Shown here: piece after piece, positions 29,519 to 38,232 of the stretch
How positions within the stretch are numbered: position 1 is the stretch's first letter
Layout of the letters: each line of letters opens with the position of its first letter
Assembly: GCA_910586105.1 (NCBI GenBank)
Contig: CAJUGU010000003.1
Coordinates: forward strand, 1-64,000
Direction of reading: 5' to 3'
From: an uncultured Eubacteriales bacterium
GTDB taxonomy: Bacteria > Bacillota > Clostridia > Oscillospirales > Butyricicoccaceae
DNA length: 64,000 nt
Notes under the pieces: generated by a model
What the model was told of the DNA's origin: nothing
Seen by the model: the letters and a program-made list of their open reading frames with translations, nothing else
The model's database searches: none
Program-made: the position numbers and the translations under genes

Positions 29519-30751
29519 TTAAATCATCCCCTTTTCATGCCGCAGGATCGCGAAGGGTTTGACCGGGAACGGGAAATCCAAATGGAACCGCATTTCCGGA
29601 TGATGTATCACGTCCAAAATCGTGCCTTCATCGTCCGCGACCTGTTGCGCGGTAAAACGGTAGGGCTGTTCCCCCGGCTGCATCAGCTCAAGGGGATCAC
29701 CCGGGTAAAAGCGGTTTTTCAGACGAAAAACCGCATGCCCGTTCCCATCCGCCTCGTCAAGCAGGCCAATGACTTCCCAGTCGCGGATATACTGACTGTC
29801 CTCATAATATTGGCCGTTTTCCTCTCCGCCGAAATAAAAACCGGTGTAATAGTTTCGATGGCTGACCTTTCCAACCTCTTCCAGAACATCCTTCGGCAGG
29901 ACGATCGAAGACGTAAACAGCGCGTCCACCGCGCGGCGGTAGGCGCCGGTCACGCTGGCGGCGTAATACGCCGTTTTGTTTCGGCCCTCAATTTTGAAGG
30001 AGTCCACCCCCGCCGCGATCAGCTCTGGGATATGTTCGATCATGCACAGGTCTTTCGAGTTGTAAAGGTATGTCCCTTTATCGTCCTCCACGACCGGGAA
30101 GTATTCCCCGGGACGTTTTTCTTCCACCAGCTGGTACTTCCAGCGGCAGGGCTGCGCGCAGGCACCGTGGTTGGCGTCCCGCCCGGTCAGATACTGCGAG
30201 ATCAGGCAGCGCCCGGAATAGGAAATGCACATCGCGCCGTGTACAAACGCTTCGATTTCAAGCGTTTGCGGCGTTTTCGCTCGAATCTCCGCGATCTCGT
30301 CCAAATTAAGCTCCCGCGCAAGCACGATGCGCTCGGCCCCCTGCTCCGCCCAATAGTTCGCAGCGGCATAGTTCAAAATGCTGGTCTGCGTGCTGATATG
30401 CACCGAGATCCGGGGGGCATGCCGCTTTGCAAGCGCCAGCACGCCGACGTCCGCAACGATCAGCGCATCCGCCTTCGCCTCCTCCTGCAAGAAGCCGAGA
30501 TAAAATGGCAGCGTTTCCAGATCCCGGTTGGATGGTATGATATTCACGGCAACATAGCACTTGACCCCGCGCGCGTGGGCATATGCGACGGCCTCCCGCA
30601 GTTCTTCCATATGGAAGTTCCCCGCAGCGGCGCGCATCCCGAAGGAACTGCCCGCCAGATAGACCGCGTCCGCGCCATAGGCGATCGCATATTTCAGCTT
30701 TTCAAAATCGCCCGCAGGCGCAAGGATCTCCGGTTTCGTTGACTTCATCAT
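29519..30751 (-). CDS. U32 peptidase-like protein, tRNA hydroxylation (TrhP type)
   Basis: 410 residues of the U32 family: PEILAPAGDFEKLKYAIAYGADAVY at the start, EAFVHGAMCISYSGRCLIS, and the cysteine-containing GACAQPCRWKY. These cysteines are those linked to an iron-sulfur centre in proteins that hydroxylate uridine-34 of tRNA using prephenate. Older annotations call the family collagenase-like. The start overlaps the mltG stop (ATGA). TrhP1 versus TrhP2 assignment is not certain, so no symbol is given. Confidence 0.9.
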   Translation of the reverse strand: MMKSTKPEILAPAGDFEKLKYAIAYGADAVYLAGSSFGMRAAAGNFHMEELREAVAYAHARGVKCYVAVNIIPSNRDLETLPFYLGFLQEEAKADALIVADVGVLALAKRHAPRISVHISTQTSILNYAAANYWAEQGAERIVLARELNLDEIAEIRAKTPQTLEIEAFVHGAMCISYSGRCLISQYLTGRDANHGACAQPCRWKYQLVEEKRPGEYFPVVEDDKGTYLYNSKDLCMIEHIPELIAAGVDSFKIEGRNKTAYYAASVTGAYRRAVDALFTSSIVLPKDVLEEVGKVSHRNYYTGFYFGGEENGQYYEDSQYIRDWEVIGLLDEADGNGHAVFRLKNRFYPGDPLELMQPGEQPYRFTAQQVADDEGTILDVIHHPEMRFHLDFPFPVKPFAILRHEKGMI

Positions 30752-31914
30752 TCTTCCTCCGAAGCAGGCTGCGACGCGGCTTCGCGCGCTTTCTGGATGT
30801 TCTGCTGGTGCTCCTCGTAGCTGTGCGCAAACAGGTGCGTACCGTCCGGCATCGCTACATAATAATAGTAGTCGTGCTGCTCCGGATGGGTCGCGGCGTA
30901 CAGCGCGGTATAGCCCGGATTACAGATCGGCCCAGGCGGGAGCCCCTGCACCTTATAGGTGTTGTACGGACTGTCGACTTCCTTGTCTGCGTCGGTCAGG
31001 ACTTCCTTATGCTCGCCGAGCGCGTATAACAGGGTCGCGTCGATCTCCAGACGCGGGAAGTCCGGATTGCCCAAACGGTTGTAAATTACCCCCGCAATGC
31101 GCGCAAATTCATCGTCCGCCTTCGCCTCGCGCTCCAGCAGGGACGCGATCGTCACGATCTCATGCTGGGTGCGCCCAAGCGCTTCCGCGCCCTCCTGAAT
31201 CGGCTCGTCATACTTCGATTTGAAGTTGTTCAGCATTTTATTGAGCGTCATTTTGGCGTTGTTTGCGTTGAATTTGTACGTGTCCGGGAACAGATAGCCT
31301 TCCAGCCAGCCGTCCGACGCAGGCAGACGGTCCTCCAAATAATCATGCTTATAGTTATAGTCGTTCAGGTATTCGTTGATGTCCGCCTCCGCGCAGACGC
31401 CCCTCTCGATCAGGCGTTCCTTGATTTGGGCGTTGGTGTAGCCCTCGGGGATGCTGACCTCGATCTCGACGGTCGAAGTCTCCCGCCGCTGAAGGACGCG
31501 GATGATCTGCTGATAGTCATACGTCGGATTCAGCGTGTAGGTTCCCGTGTGGATCGTCGTATTATCGTTCGTAAATCGGATGAACAGTTGAAACAGCGGG
31601 CTGTAATTGATGATGCCGTATGCTTCAAGTTCGTCGGCAAGATCGCCCAGCAGCGTGTCGCTTTCCACCGTAAAGGTACGCTCCACATCTTCTTTGACCA
31701 GTGCAAACACATCGTTTGCCGAAAAAATGGCAACCGTAGACAGCAGCAGCGAAATGCCAATGATCACCAGCACATACAGGATCGCTCCCAGGCAGCCCAT
31801 CCCGCGCCGTTTCTTTTTGCGTTTGCGCCGTTTTCGGGGCGCGGGCTCGTCCTCGTATTCGTAATCATAGTCATAATCCGGGTATTCCGGATAATCCTGA
31901 TAATCTTGTTCCAT
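30748..31914 (-). CDS. mltG: Endolytic murein transglycosylase MltG
   Basis: 388-residue YceG-family protein that cuts nascent glycan strands. The N-terminus is a Tyr/Asp/Glu-rich cytoplasmic tail (YPDYDYDYEYEDE) followed by a Lys/Arg cluster and one membrane helix (about 38-66). The LysM-like and catalytic domains follow, with the catalytic Glu in LLEREAKADDEFARIAGVIYNRL. The acidic-to-basic cytoplasmic tail is longer than in E. coli, which is common in Firmicutes. RBS GAGGTGA. Confidence 0.92.
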   Translation of the reverse strand: MEQDYQDYPEYPDYDYDYEYEDEPAPRKRRKRKKKRRGMGCLGAILYVLVIIGISLLLSTVAIFSANDVFALVKEDVERTFTVESDTLLGDLADELEAYGIINYSPLFQLFIRFTNDNTTIHTGTYTLNPTYDYQQIIRVLQRRETSTVEIEVSIPEGYTNAQIKERLIERGVCAEADINEYLNDYNYKHDYLEDRLPASDGWLEGYLFPDTYKFNANNAKMTLNKMLNNFKSKYDEPIQEGAEALGRTQHEIVTIASLLEREAKADDEFARIAGVIYNRLGNPDFPRLEIDATLLYALGEHKEVLTDADKEVDSPYNTYKVQGLPPGPICNPGYTALYAATHPEQHDYYYYVAMPDGTHLFAHSYEEHQQNIQKAREAASQPASEEE

Positions 31915-31966
31915 AAAATCACCTCAAAACAGGCCGGAAGCGGATCCCGGTCGCTCAGCAACAATA

Positions 31967-32869
31967 TCAAATCACCTGGAAGACCGCCTTCGCCGCGAAC
32001 GCCATTGCAAACACCAGAAACCCAGGGTTCAGCGCCATTGCCATGACCGTTTGCAGGACGGGAAGCTTCCGCCGCTGAAAATGCGGCATGTCCTCGTCCT
32101 CGAACAGATCCTCCGCAGTGCGGAAAGTCAGGTATAAAAAAAGCAGCAGCAGGATCACGGAGGTGAACGAAAAATACTCCCAGATGCCGAATGCGGCATA
32201 GGTATCCGTGAGCCAGAGTATCGCCAGATACAGCAGGTTATTGCTCAAATGGGCAATAAACGCAGGCCAAACCGACTGGCATTCATAGGTCAGGTAGCCA
32301 TACACGCACCCCATCAGCAGCGGGCCGACGAAATCGCCGAGGTCGCCGTGCAGCATAGCGTAAACCACGGCGGTAAACAGGATCGCAGCCCACGTCCCCG
32401 CCGCCTTTTCATAGATTGGCTGGATCACGCCATGCAGGAAGATCTCTTCCAGCAGCGCGGGGACGACCGCGACCCCAAGTATCGTCATGCCCGCCGATTG
32501 CTGGAGGCTTTCTGCAGTGACAATCGAGACGGTCAGCTCAATGCCAACCAGATCGGAAGCCGACACATAAAGCGTATTCAGCAGCACGGCCAACAGAGAG
32601 ACCGCGATCCCGCTGTGTATGGCGAACCAGACCTTTTTGAGCCGGAATCCCGGAAAACCGAGCCGCAAACCGGTCAGATAACCGCCATGCCGCAGCACCG
32701 CCGCCAAGAATGCCGCTGGGACAAAAAACGCAAGCACGGTGGAAAGCAGCATCCCCGTCAGAGGCTGGCGGTAGAGCGCATCCTGGATCGCGCCCGCTGC
32801 ATACAGCAAGCCGAAACAGGCAAACAGCGCAAACCCGGCGTAAGCTGCCGATCGGTTCTTATTTCGCAA
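31967..32869 (-). CDS. CPBP-family intramembrane metalloprotease
   Basis: 300 residues, about eight membrane helices. The Abi/CPBP motifs are present: EEIFLHG (the usual last Arg position is His), YAMLHGDL with metal-binding His, and IAHLSNN. Members process prenylated or peptide substrates in the membrane; some confer bacteriocin immunity. Its start overlaps the end of the cyclo-ligase gene by 11 bases. Confidence 0.88.
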   Translation of the reverse strand: MRNKNRSAAYAGFALFACFGLLYAAGAIQDALYRQPLTGMLLSTVLAFFVPAAFLAAVLRHGGYLTGLRLGFPGFRLKKVWFAIHSGIAVSLLAVLLNTLYVSASDLVGIELTVSIVTAESLQQSAGMTILGVAVVPALLEEIFLHGVIQPIYEKAAGTWAAILFTAVVYAMLHGDLGDFVGPLLMGCVYGYLTYECQSVWPAFIAHLSNNLLYLAILWLTDTYAAFGIWEYFSFTSVILLLLFLYLTFRTAEDLFEDEDMPHFQRRKLPVLQTVMAMALNPGFLVFAMAFAAKAVFQVI

Positions 32870-33425
32870 TATGTACCCGCCTTTCTGTCACTACAATGCC
32901 GCAGGCGCGGTCATGCGGTCCGGCAGGGAGCCGATCCGTCAAACAGCGTTCCGGGCAAAGCACGACGGCCTCCGCCGGCGTCTGGGCGAGAAAGCGGTCG
33001 TAATAGCCGCCGCCATAACCCAGGCGTCGCCCGGAAAGATCGGCCGCGAGACAGGGCGCGATGCACAGCTCGATCTCTTCCGGAGGGATTGCCGGGGCGC
33101 TTGCCGAAGGCTCCGGGATGCCGAAGCGCCCCGGCGAAAGCTCGGAAAGCGCGCCGATCGCGCGCGCCTCCATCACACCGCGCACAGCGGTGCAAAGCGG
33201 CACGCAGACCCGTTTGCCCGCACAAAGGGCGTCTTCCAGCAGCTGCAGCGTGCCGACCTCCTCCTCGGTTGAACAATAAACGAACAGCGTCTGTGCCTGG
33301 CGATAAACATCCAGCGCGGTAAGCTGGCGAAAAACGCCGTCTTCGACCATGCGCCGCTCCTCCGGCGTCATAGCGTGCCGCAGGCGAAGCATCCGCTCCC
33401 GCAGAGCGGATTTAGCCGATCGCAT
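32859..33425 (-). CDS. 5-formyltetrahydrofolate cyclo-ligase
   Basis: Converts 5-formyl-THF plus ATP to 5,10-methenyl-THF. The glycine-rich RLGYGGGYYDRFL and the FVYCSTEEEVGT motif are diagnostic. The ATG at 33425, inside the 3' end of the DJ-1 gene and after GAGG, gives 188 residues; an upstream in-frame ATG would add 18 basic residues of no family match. C-terminus ends with the expected CGIVVTE segment. Confidence 0.92.
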   Translation of the reverse strand: MRSAKSALRERMLRLRHAMTPEERRMVEDGVFRQLTALDVYRQAQTLFVYCSTEEEVGTLQLLEDALCAGKRVCVPLCTAVRGVMEARAIGALSELSPGRFGIPEPSASAPAIPPEEIELCIAPCLAADLSGRRLGYGGGYYDRFLAQTPAEAVVLCPERCLTDRLPAGPHDRACGIVVTERRVHIAK

Positions 33426-33960
33426 GGCAGACCTCACGGGCGACCTTTTCCGCCGCCGCGCCGCCGCATACTGCCGCACACAAAGCTACTGCAAAGTCCA
33501 TCGCCGCGCCCGCCGCGCGGCCCGTGATGATCTTCCCTTCCGCGACGCAGGGAACCGCCATGGCAGCTGCACCCTTCATCCCGTCTTCCATGCCTGGGTA
33601 GCAGGTCGCACGCTTGCCCTCAAGCAGTCCAAGGCCGCCGAGAATGATCGAGGGCGCGGCGCAGATCGCCGCAAGATAGCGGTCATTTTCCACGCAATAG
33701 CGGATCGCGCCGTGAACAAATTCGCTTGCGTTCAGATTCTTCGTCCCCGGCATACCGCCGGGAAGCACCAGCATTTCCATATCCTCCGGCGTGAACTCCT
33801 CCGGCAGGATATCCGCCGCTACGGGGATCCCGCGCGCGCCTGTCACCGTTTTGCCGGTCACGCCGACCGTCTTCACCTGCGCGCCTGCGCGGCGCAGCAG
33901 ATCGACCGGGGTCAAAGCCTCTACCTCTTCAAAGCCTTCTGCCAACATCACATATACCAT
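33412..33960 (-). CDS. DJ-1/PfpI family protein (ThiJ/YajL type)
   Basis: 182 residues. Starts VYVMLAEGFEEVEALTPVDLLRR, the standard DJ-1 opening with the conserved Glu; LVLPGGMPGT and the nucleophile-elbow AICAAPS, with reactive Cys, follow. Proposed roles are chaperone or protein deglycase activity, both debated for the family. It overlaps the cyclo-ligase start by 14 bases. Confidence 0.92.
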   Translation of the reverse strand: MVYVMLAEGFEEVEALTPVDLLRRAGAQVKTVGVTGKTVTGARGIPVAADILPEEFTPEDMEMLVLPGGMPGTKNLNASEFVHGAIRYCVENDRYLAAICAAPSIILGGLGLLEGKRATCYPGMEDGMKGAAAMAVPCVAEGKIITGRAAGAAMDFAVALCAAVCGGAAAEKVAREVCHAIG

Positions 33961-33971
33961 GTTTTTTCACC

Positions 33972-34793
33972 TCAGTTAAACATCAAGTTGATATAGCCGC
34001 GCGCAGGCGCAGCCTGATATGGTTTCAAGCAGCCAAACTTTTGGCCGCAGCCAACCGTACAGTAATGGATCTCAGAGCCGCCAAGCTGCTGCAACAGCGC
34101 CTGCGCAAGCAGCTCCGCGCGGCGGTCATCCTCCGCGATCAGCTCCTGCGCAAACAGGCCGTTATCCTCACGCCAGACGAACGCATACGCGGTCAGTCGA
34201 TCCGATTCATACAGCCCAAACGCTCCATCCCCCAAAGCCCGGAACAAAACCAGCTGGGCCTCCCAATCGGCCTCGCTGCGCAGGATCCTGCAAGGCATTC
34301 CCCTCGCCGCGCGGGTGTAAAGTGCATCCGCCTGCCGCCAATCGATCAGCTGTCGGATGTCCGCATTCGCAGCGCAGGGCTGCAAAGTCTTTTTCCTATC
34401 CAGAGAGAAGAAGGGCAAATATCCAAACGGTTCGTAAAAATCAAACAGCCATTCCTCCTGCGGGATCAGGAACGAAGCGATGCGTCCACAACGGCGGTCC
34501 TCCGCAAAGGAGGCCCCCAACAGCTGCGCCATATAATGCTTCCGCCGCTGATCTGGATGTGTGCAAGCCCCGTAAATGTAGGTCGCTTCCCCCTCCTGCC
34601 CGTTCAGCAAGAGGCGGTATGGGAGCATTTGCAGGGTCGCGCACAACGCGCCGTCCTGTTCCAGCAAAAGCGTTCGGGAAGCACGGAAAACATGCTCAAA
34701 AAAGTGTGCATTGAAGCCGCTTTCGTCCGGAAAACACAGATCAAACAGCTCGCGGACCGCCGGGCGGTCACTTTCCTTTGCGAATCGGATCAT
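33972..34793 (-). CDS. GNAT acetyltransferase, Eis-like
   Basis: 273 residues. The N-terminal half carries the acetyl-CoA-binding HPDQRRKHYMAQLL motif (Q/RxxGxG/A variant, here with RKH) and EEWLFDFYEPFGY, a hallmark of Eis-type GNATs; the second half is a shorter degenerate domain. Substrate unknown. It overlaps the DUF2156 gene by 4 bases, an arrangement that suggests co-translation. Confidence 0.82.
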   Translation of the reverse strand: MIRFAKESDRPAVRELFDLCFPDESGFNAHFFEHVFRASRTLLLEQDGALCATLQMLPYRLLLNGQEGEATYIYGACTHPDQRRKHYMAQLLGASFAEDRRCGRIASFLIPQEEWLFDFYEPFGYLPFFSLDRKKTLQPCAANADIRQLIDWRQADALYTRAARGMPCRILRSEADWEAQLVLFRALGDGAFGLYESDRLTAYAFVWREDNGLFAQELIAEDDRRAELLAQALLQQLGGSEIHYCTVGCGQKFGCLKPYQAAPARGYINLMFN

Positions 34794-35689
34794 TTTGGCG
34801 CCGCCACGAATTTCTTTGCCAGCATCGCGGGCTGATAGGAACGCTTCGCCTGCCGAAGGCCCTCAATGCCAAGGTCTTCCTCGCGGTTGACGTAGGTCAC
34901 CCCCGTGCAGTTATGCAGGACGAACTGCTGGTTGATCATTTGATAAGCGCCGGGGATCGTGTGATCCGCCTTTTCGATCTGCATCACATACAGGTCGGGC
35001 GTGGACTGTTTCCCAAGTGTAAAGGCTATGATCTTCCCATCCAGCCGCAGGATGCCGCCGCGCAGCCCCAACGCTGTGAAATTACGCAGCGCAAGGCTGA
35101 TCGCGCAGGTTTCGCCGAGAAAATCGGATTCGTAAAGGTGGTGGTTGTCGTCGATCCATTTCATATGGAAATCAAAGACCTCATGGATGTTCTCCTCGGT
35201 CATATTTTCATAATCCCAGCGCCCGTCATAGGCCGCCTTGAACCGGTTGACCAGGTTCCGTTTGGATTGAAGTTTTTTGCCGGATAGGGTTTGCAGCTTT
35301 TCGCTCAAATAAATGTAGTCCGCGCCGTCCTCGCTCCAGCTGTATTCAAACGCGCCGGGCATGGCTTCTTCCAGCCGCGGCAGCATATCCTCCGCGATCG
35401 AGACCATGACAAAGGGATGCCCCTGTTCCGCAGCGTCCGCCTGCATCGCTTCGACTGCGCGGCGGAGGTCGCCTTCCCCGATCGGCGCAAGATAAAAGTC
35501 GTGTTCCCCGCCTGCGGGGGTCATTTTTACGAGTAAAAAGCCTTCGTAAAAGCAGATCCGTGTGCGATAATGCCCCTGCCAGATGAACAGATCCACAAAA
35601 CAGTGTTCGCACAAGGGGTAATTGTAAGCAGCGGCGCATGTTTCGACCGCTTCGCGGTCCTGAAGCGCCGGTTCTCTGAATGGTAACAT
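34790..35689 (-). CDS. DUF2156 (LPG-synthase C-terminal domain) protein
   Basis: 299-residue soluble protein with a double GNAT-like fold related to the C-terminal domain of MprF lysyl-phosphatidylglycerol synthase. Seen: SKRNLVNRFKAAYDGRWDYENM, the ALGLRGGILRLDGKIIAFTLG core and YVNREEDLGIEGLRQAKRSYQPAMLAKKF at the end. No membrane helices, so it is not a flippase-linked MprF. The real reaction of the stand-alone family is unknown. First gene of the long minus-strand run. Confidence 0.88.
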   Translation of the reverse strand: MLPFREPALQDREAVETCAAAYNYPLCEHCFVDLFIWQGHYRTRICFYEGFLLVKMTPAGGEHDFYLAPIGEGDLRRAVEAMQADAAEQGHPFVMVSIAEDMLPRLEEAMPGAFEYSWSEDGADYIYLSEKLQTLSGKKLQSKRNLVNRFKAAYDGRWDYENMTEENIHEVFDFHMKWIDDNHHLYESDFLGETCAISLALRNFTALGLRGGILRLDGKIIAFTLGKQSTPDLYVMQIEKADHTIPGAYQMINQQFVLHNCTGVTYVNREEDLGIEGLRQAKRSYQPAMLAKKFVAAPK

Positions 35690-35881
35690 GAAACCTCTTT
35701 CCAGTAGATGTATCAGACCGGCCCGGAAAACCCTCCAAACGCCGTTTGGCCGGGTGAAGCGCCGCTATACTTTGCCAAGCCGTTTCTATGCCGCCGCAAA
35801 GATCTGCCCTTCGGCGGGCAATTTCCTTCCGCCCACCGGCATGGCTTTCCGTCCCGGAACCGGTCTATTTTACTTAGGATG

Positions 35882-36673
35882 TCAAATTTCCTTGGGAATA
35901 TGCGTCACCGCCGCCCGAAGGGCAAGATAATGAGCGCGCACCGTTTCCGCCCGGCCGCAGCTCATTTTTCCTTCGCTGCACGCGCCGTCTACGCAGGACG
36001 GGCCGCAGTTGCGGAATAATGACGGCGCAGCGGCATAACACAGCCGGTACATTTCCTCAGCCAGCGCGCGGATCTCCCACTGCGCGCGATTACAGCAACG
36101 CAGCCGGAAAAAGTTGTGCAGCGATCTGGCATTTGCAGTCATCACGATACGGGTTGTGCAGGCGTTGGGTAATACATAACGCGCGTCTTCGATCGCCATT
36201 TTTTCGGCTTTGCGGCGCGCTTCCCTTTCCGGGACGCCCTGCGCGGACAGCTCGCCGAAATGCTGCTCCAACAGTGCGGCGGTCAGCTCCTCATAGGTCC
36301 GCTGGTCGTCCTCCATCGCGCGCAGGAAGACCGCCCTTGCAGCCGGGATCTTTTCAATCTCTGGCGGGATGACGTATTCAAACCCGCGCTCACGTACATA
36401 GCGCTGCGACTGCACGCTGTAGGACGCAAGGCGATGCCGCGTGATCTGCGCCAGCAGCGAGCGCGAGACCCCCTCGATCGCGAAGGTAAAGCTCGCGTGT
36501 TCGATCGGGCTTGCGTGCCCGATATCGGTCAGCATTTGCAGGAAGCCCTCGGTCTTCTCAAGCGTCAGGCCATCTAAAATGGAATCCACATCGGTGGAAG
36601 AATAACAATTTTTTGCGGCTGCCGCGACCAGCGTTTCCGGATCCGGCGTGTGCGCCAGAAGATGTACCTTCAT
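35882..36673 (-). CDS. thyX: Flavin-dependent thymidylate synthase
   Basis: Makes dTMP from dUMP with FAD and methylene-THF. The ThyX motif RHRLASYSVQSQR is at 79-91. 263 residues; a C-terminal extension after the core has four cysteines (NCGPSCVDGACSEGKMSCG), a feature seen in clostridial ThyX and possibly metal-binding. It overlaps tagA by 4 bases. Confidence 0.95.
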   Translation of the reverse strand: MKVHLLAHTPDPETLVAAAAKNCYSSTDVDSILDGLTLEKTEGFLQMLTDIGHASPIEHASFTFAIEGVSRSLLAQITRHRLASYSVQSQRYVRERGFEYVIPPEIEKIPAARAVFLRAMEDDQRTYEELTAALLEQHFGELSAQGVPEREARRKAEKMAIEDARYVLPNACTTRIVMTANARSLHNFFRLRCCNRAQWEIRALAEEMYRLCYAAAPSLFRNCGPSCVDGACSEGKMSCGRAETVRAHYLALRAAVTHIPKEI

Positions 36674-37416
36674 GGATTTCCCTCCTTCCGTCCCGGCAGG
36701 AGCCTTTGGCGAATCGCCAGCAGCAGGAACAGCGGCAGCTTAAGCATACGCTTGAAGCGCCACGGCTCTTTGCAGAGCCGGTACAACCATTCCAACCCCA
36801 AGCGGCTGAACAGCGCGGGCGCGCGTTTGACCGTCCCGGCAAACACATCCAGCGAGCCGCCAAGCCCGCAAAGCAGCGTTGCATCCAGCTTGTCCAGCCA
36901 GACCGACATGAACCGTTCCTGTTTGGGCGCGCCAAGGCAAACGAATACCACATCCGCCCCGCCTGCGGCGTTGACCGCGTCGACTGCATCCTGCTCATCC
37001 TTGAAATAGCCGTCGTGGCACCCTGAGATCACAAGCCCGGGATGCTTTTTTTGCAGCTGATCCGCCGCCGCTTCGGCAACTCCCGGCTTTGCCCCCAGCA
37101 GGAACAGCCGGAGCTGTTCCTGCGCCATACGGTGCATGAGCAGGTCGGCAAAATCAATGCCAGTGACCCGGCCAAATAAGGCTTGTCCCAAGATCCGGGC
37201 CGCATAAATGATGCCGATGCCGTCCGGCAGGACGAGCGCCGCGTTGTTGACGACCATGCGGAATGCTGGATCGTCCAACGTCAAATATACGATTTCAGGG
37301 TTCGGGGTAACGACATACCCCCTTTTTTTCGTGTGGATGCGGTTCATTGCATAATCGACCGCTTCATTCAGCGTCACAGCATGAAACTGCACGCCCATAA
37401 TATCTGCTGTTTTCAA
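36670..37416 (-). CDS. tagA: WecG/TagA/CpsF family glycosyltransferase
   Basis: 248 residues, GT26 fold. Thr37 (VVTPNPEIV) and Asp65 (LPDGIG) fall exactly where the catalytic residues of Thermoanaerobacter TagA are placed, and CLGAPKQERFM is the C-terminal substrate signature. A hydrophobic, basic C-terminal tail (RMLKLPLFLLLAIRQRLLPGRKE) would bind the membrane. The family adds ManNAc or ManNAcA to lipid-linked GlcNAc for wall polymer linkage. The exact polymer is unknown. Confidence 0.9.
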   Translation of the reverse strand: MKTADIMGVQFHAVTLNEAVDYAMNRIHTKKRGYVVTPNPEIVYLTLDDPAFRMVVNNAALVLPDGIGIIYAARILGQALFGRVTGIDFADLLMHRMAQEQLRLFLLGAKPGVAEAAADQLQKKHPGLVISGCHDGYFKDEQDAVDAVNAAGGADVVFVCLGAPKQERFMSVWLDKLDATLLCGLGGSLDVFAGTVKRAPALFSRLGLEWLYRLCKEPWRFKRMLKLPLFLLLAIRQRLLPGRKEGNP

Positions 37417-37459
37417 TCGTGAAGCACTCCAACCGGTAAATATTCGTAATCTATAATAT

Positions 37460-37486
37460 TGTATACCAGTTTTCCAAAAATCACAA
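37460..37486 (-). promoter_or_regulatory. Putative tagA-thyX promoter
   Basis: Minus strand extended -10 TGGTATACA with a weak TTGTGA 15 bases upstream. Consensus match only. Confidence 0.4.
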
Positions 37487-37568
37487 CCCCCTTACAGGGA
37501 TTTCTTCAAATGACATCTGGAGAAATTTATTGACAGAAACCGGCATACAATTACGCGGCATATTTTGA

Positions 37569-37653
37569 GGCGACAGTATGGTCGCCAAAGCAACACAAAT
37601 ACGCTGTAAGGCAGGTCGTTTTACAGCGTGCGGCAAGAACTTTGTTCTTGCCG
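37569..37653. repeat. Three consecutive perfect stem-loops
   Basis: GGCGAC/GTCGCC (37569-37586), CGCTGTAA/TTACAGCG (37602-37628) and CGGCAAGAAC/GTTCTTGCCG with a TTT loop (37631-37653). They lie between the methyltransferase stop and the tagA promoter. None is followed by a T run, so they are not typical terminators. Confidence 0.75.
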
Positions 37654-37692
37654 CCGTCCTGCAAAGCCAAATTCCTTGACACAGCACCGAGG

Positions 37693-38211
37693 CTATATGT
37701 ACCGCCCTGTTTCCTTCATATATTGCCGATAAGCTTCGCCGAACTGCTGAAGGCACCAGCGCTCCTCTGCCAGAACGATCCAATGCGCTGCGATTTGAAA
37801 GCATATCAGGCAAACCAGCAGCAGTCCGGACTGTGTCAGCAGCACGCAGCCTAAAAAGAATAAGAAATATGCCGCATACATCGGGTTTCGCGAAATGCGA
37901 TAAAGCCCTTCGCGGTTCATACCATGCTGATCTGGCTTTGCAAAATCATGAATGGAAACTGCAAGCAAAATGCAGCCGGTCACATAAACCGCCGCCCCAG
38001 TACAAAACTGCATCAGCGGCGCGGTTTTGATCGTTTCGTCCAATGCGAAAATCAAAAGCGCGCCTGTGGCGATCTGATAAACCCAATATGCCACCCGTTC
38101 CGCGCCCTGCATGGGCGCAAAATACGCGGCGCGCTCCACCGCGTCTGGATTCAGACGGTTCAGCAGCAAAAACCGAATTGCAAAGAATGGGATAATCAGA
38201 AGAAAGCCCAT
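37693..38211 (-). CDS. Isoprenylcysteine carboxyl methyltransferase-like membrane protein
   Basis: 172 residues, five hydrophobic helices. The C-terminal part has LYRISRNPMYAAYFL and EERWCLQQFGEAYRQYM, the SAM-binding signature of the ICMT/PEMT-like family common in bacteria with unknown methyl acceptors. ATG 6 bases after GGAGG and 21 bases downstream of recG, so probably co-transcribed. Confidence 0.87.
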   Translation of the reverse strand: MGFLLIIPFFAIRFLLLNRLNPDAVERAAYFAPMQGAERVAYWVYQIATGALLIFALDETIKTAPLMQFCTGAAVYVTGCILLAVSIHDFAKPDQHGMNREGLYRISRNPMYAAYFLFFLGCVLLTQSGLLLVCLICFQIAAHWIVLAEERWCLQQFGEAYRQYMKETGRYI

Positions 38212-38232
38212 GGGAAACCTCCGTTCATGCGT

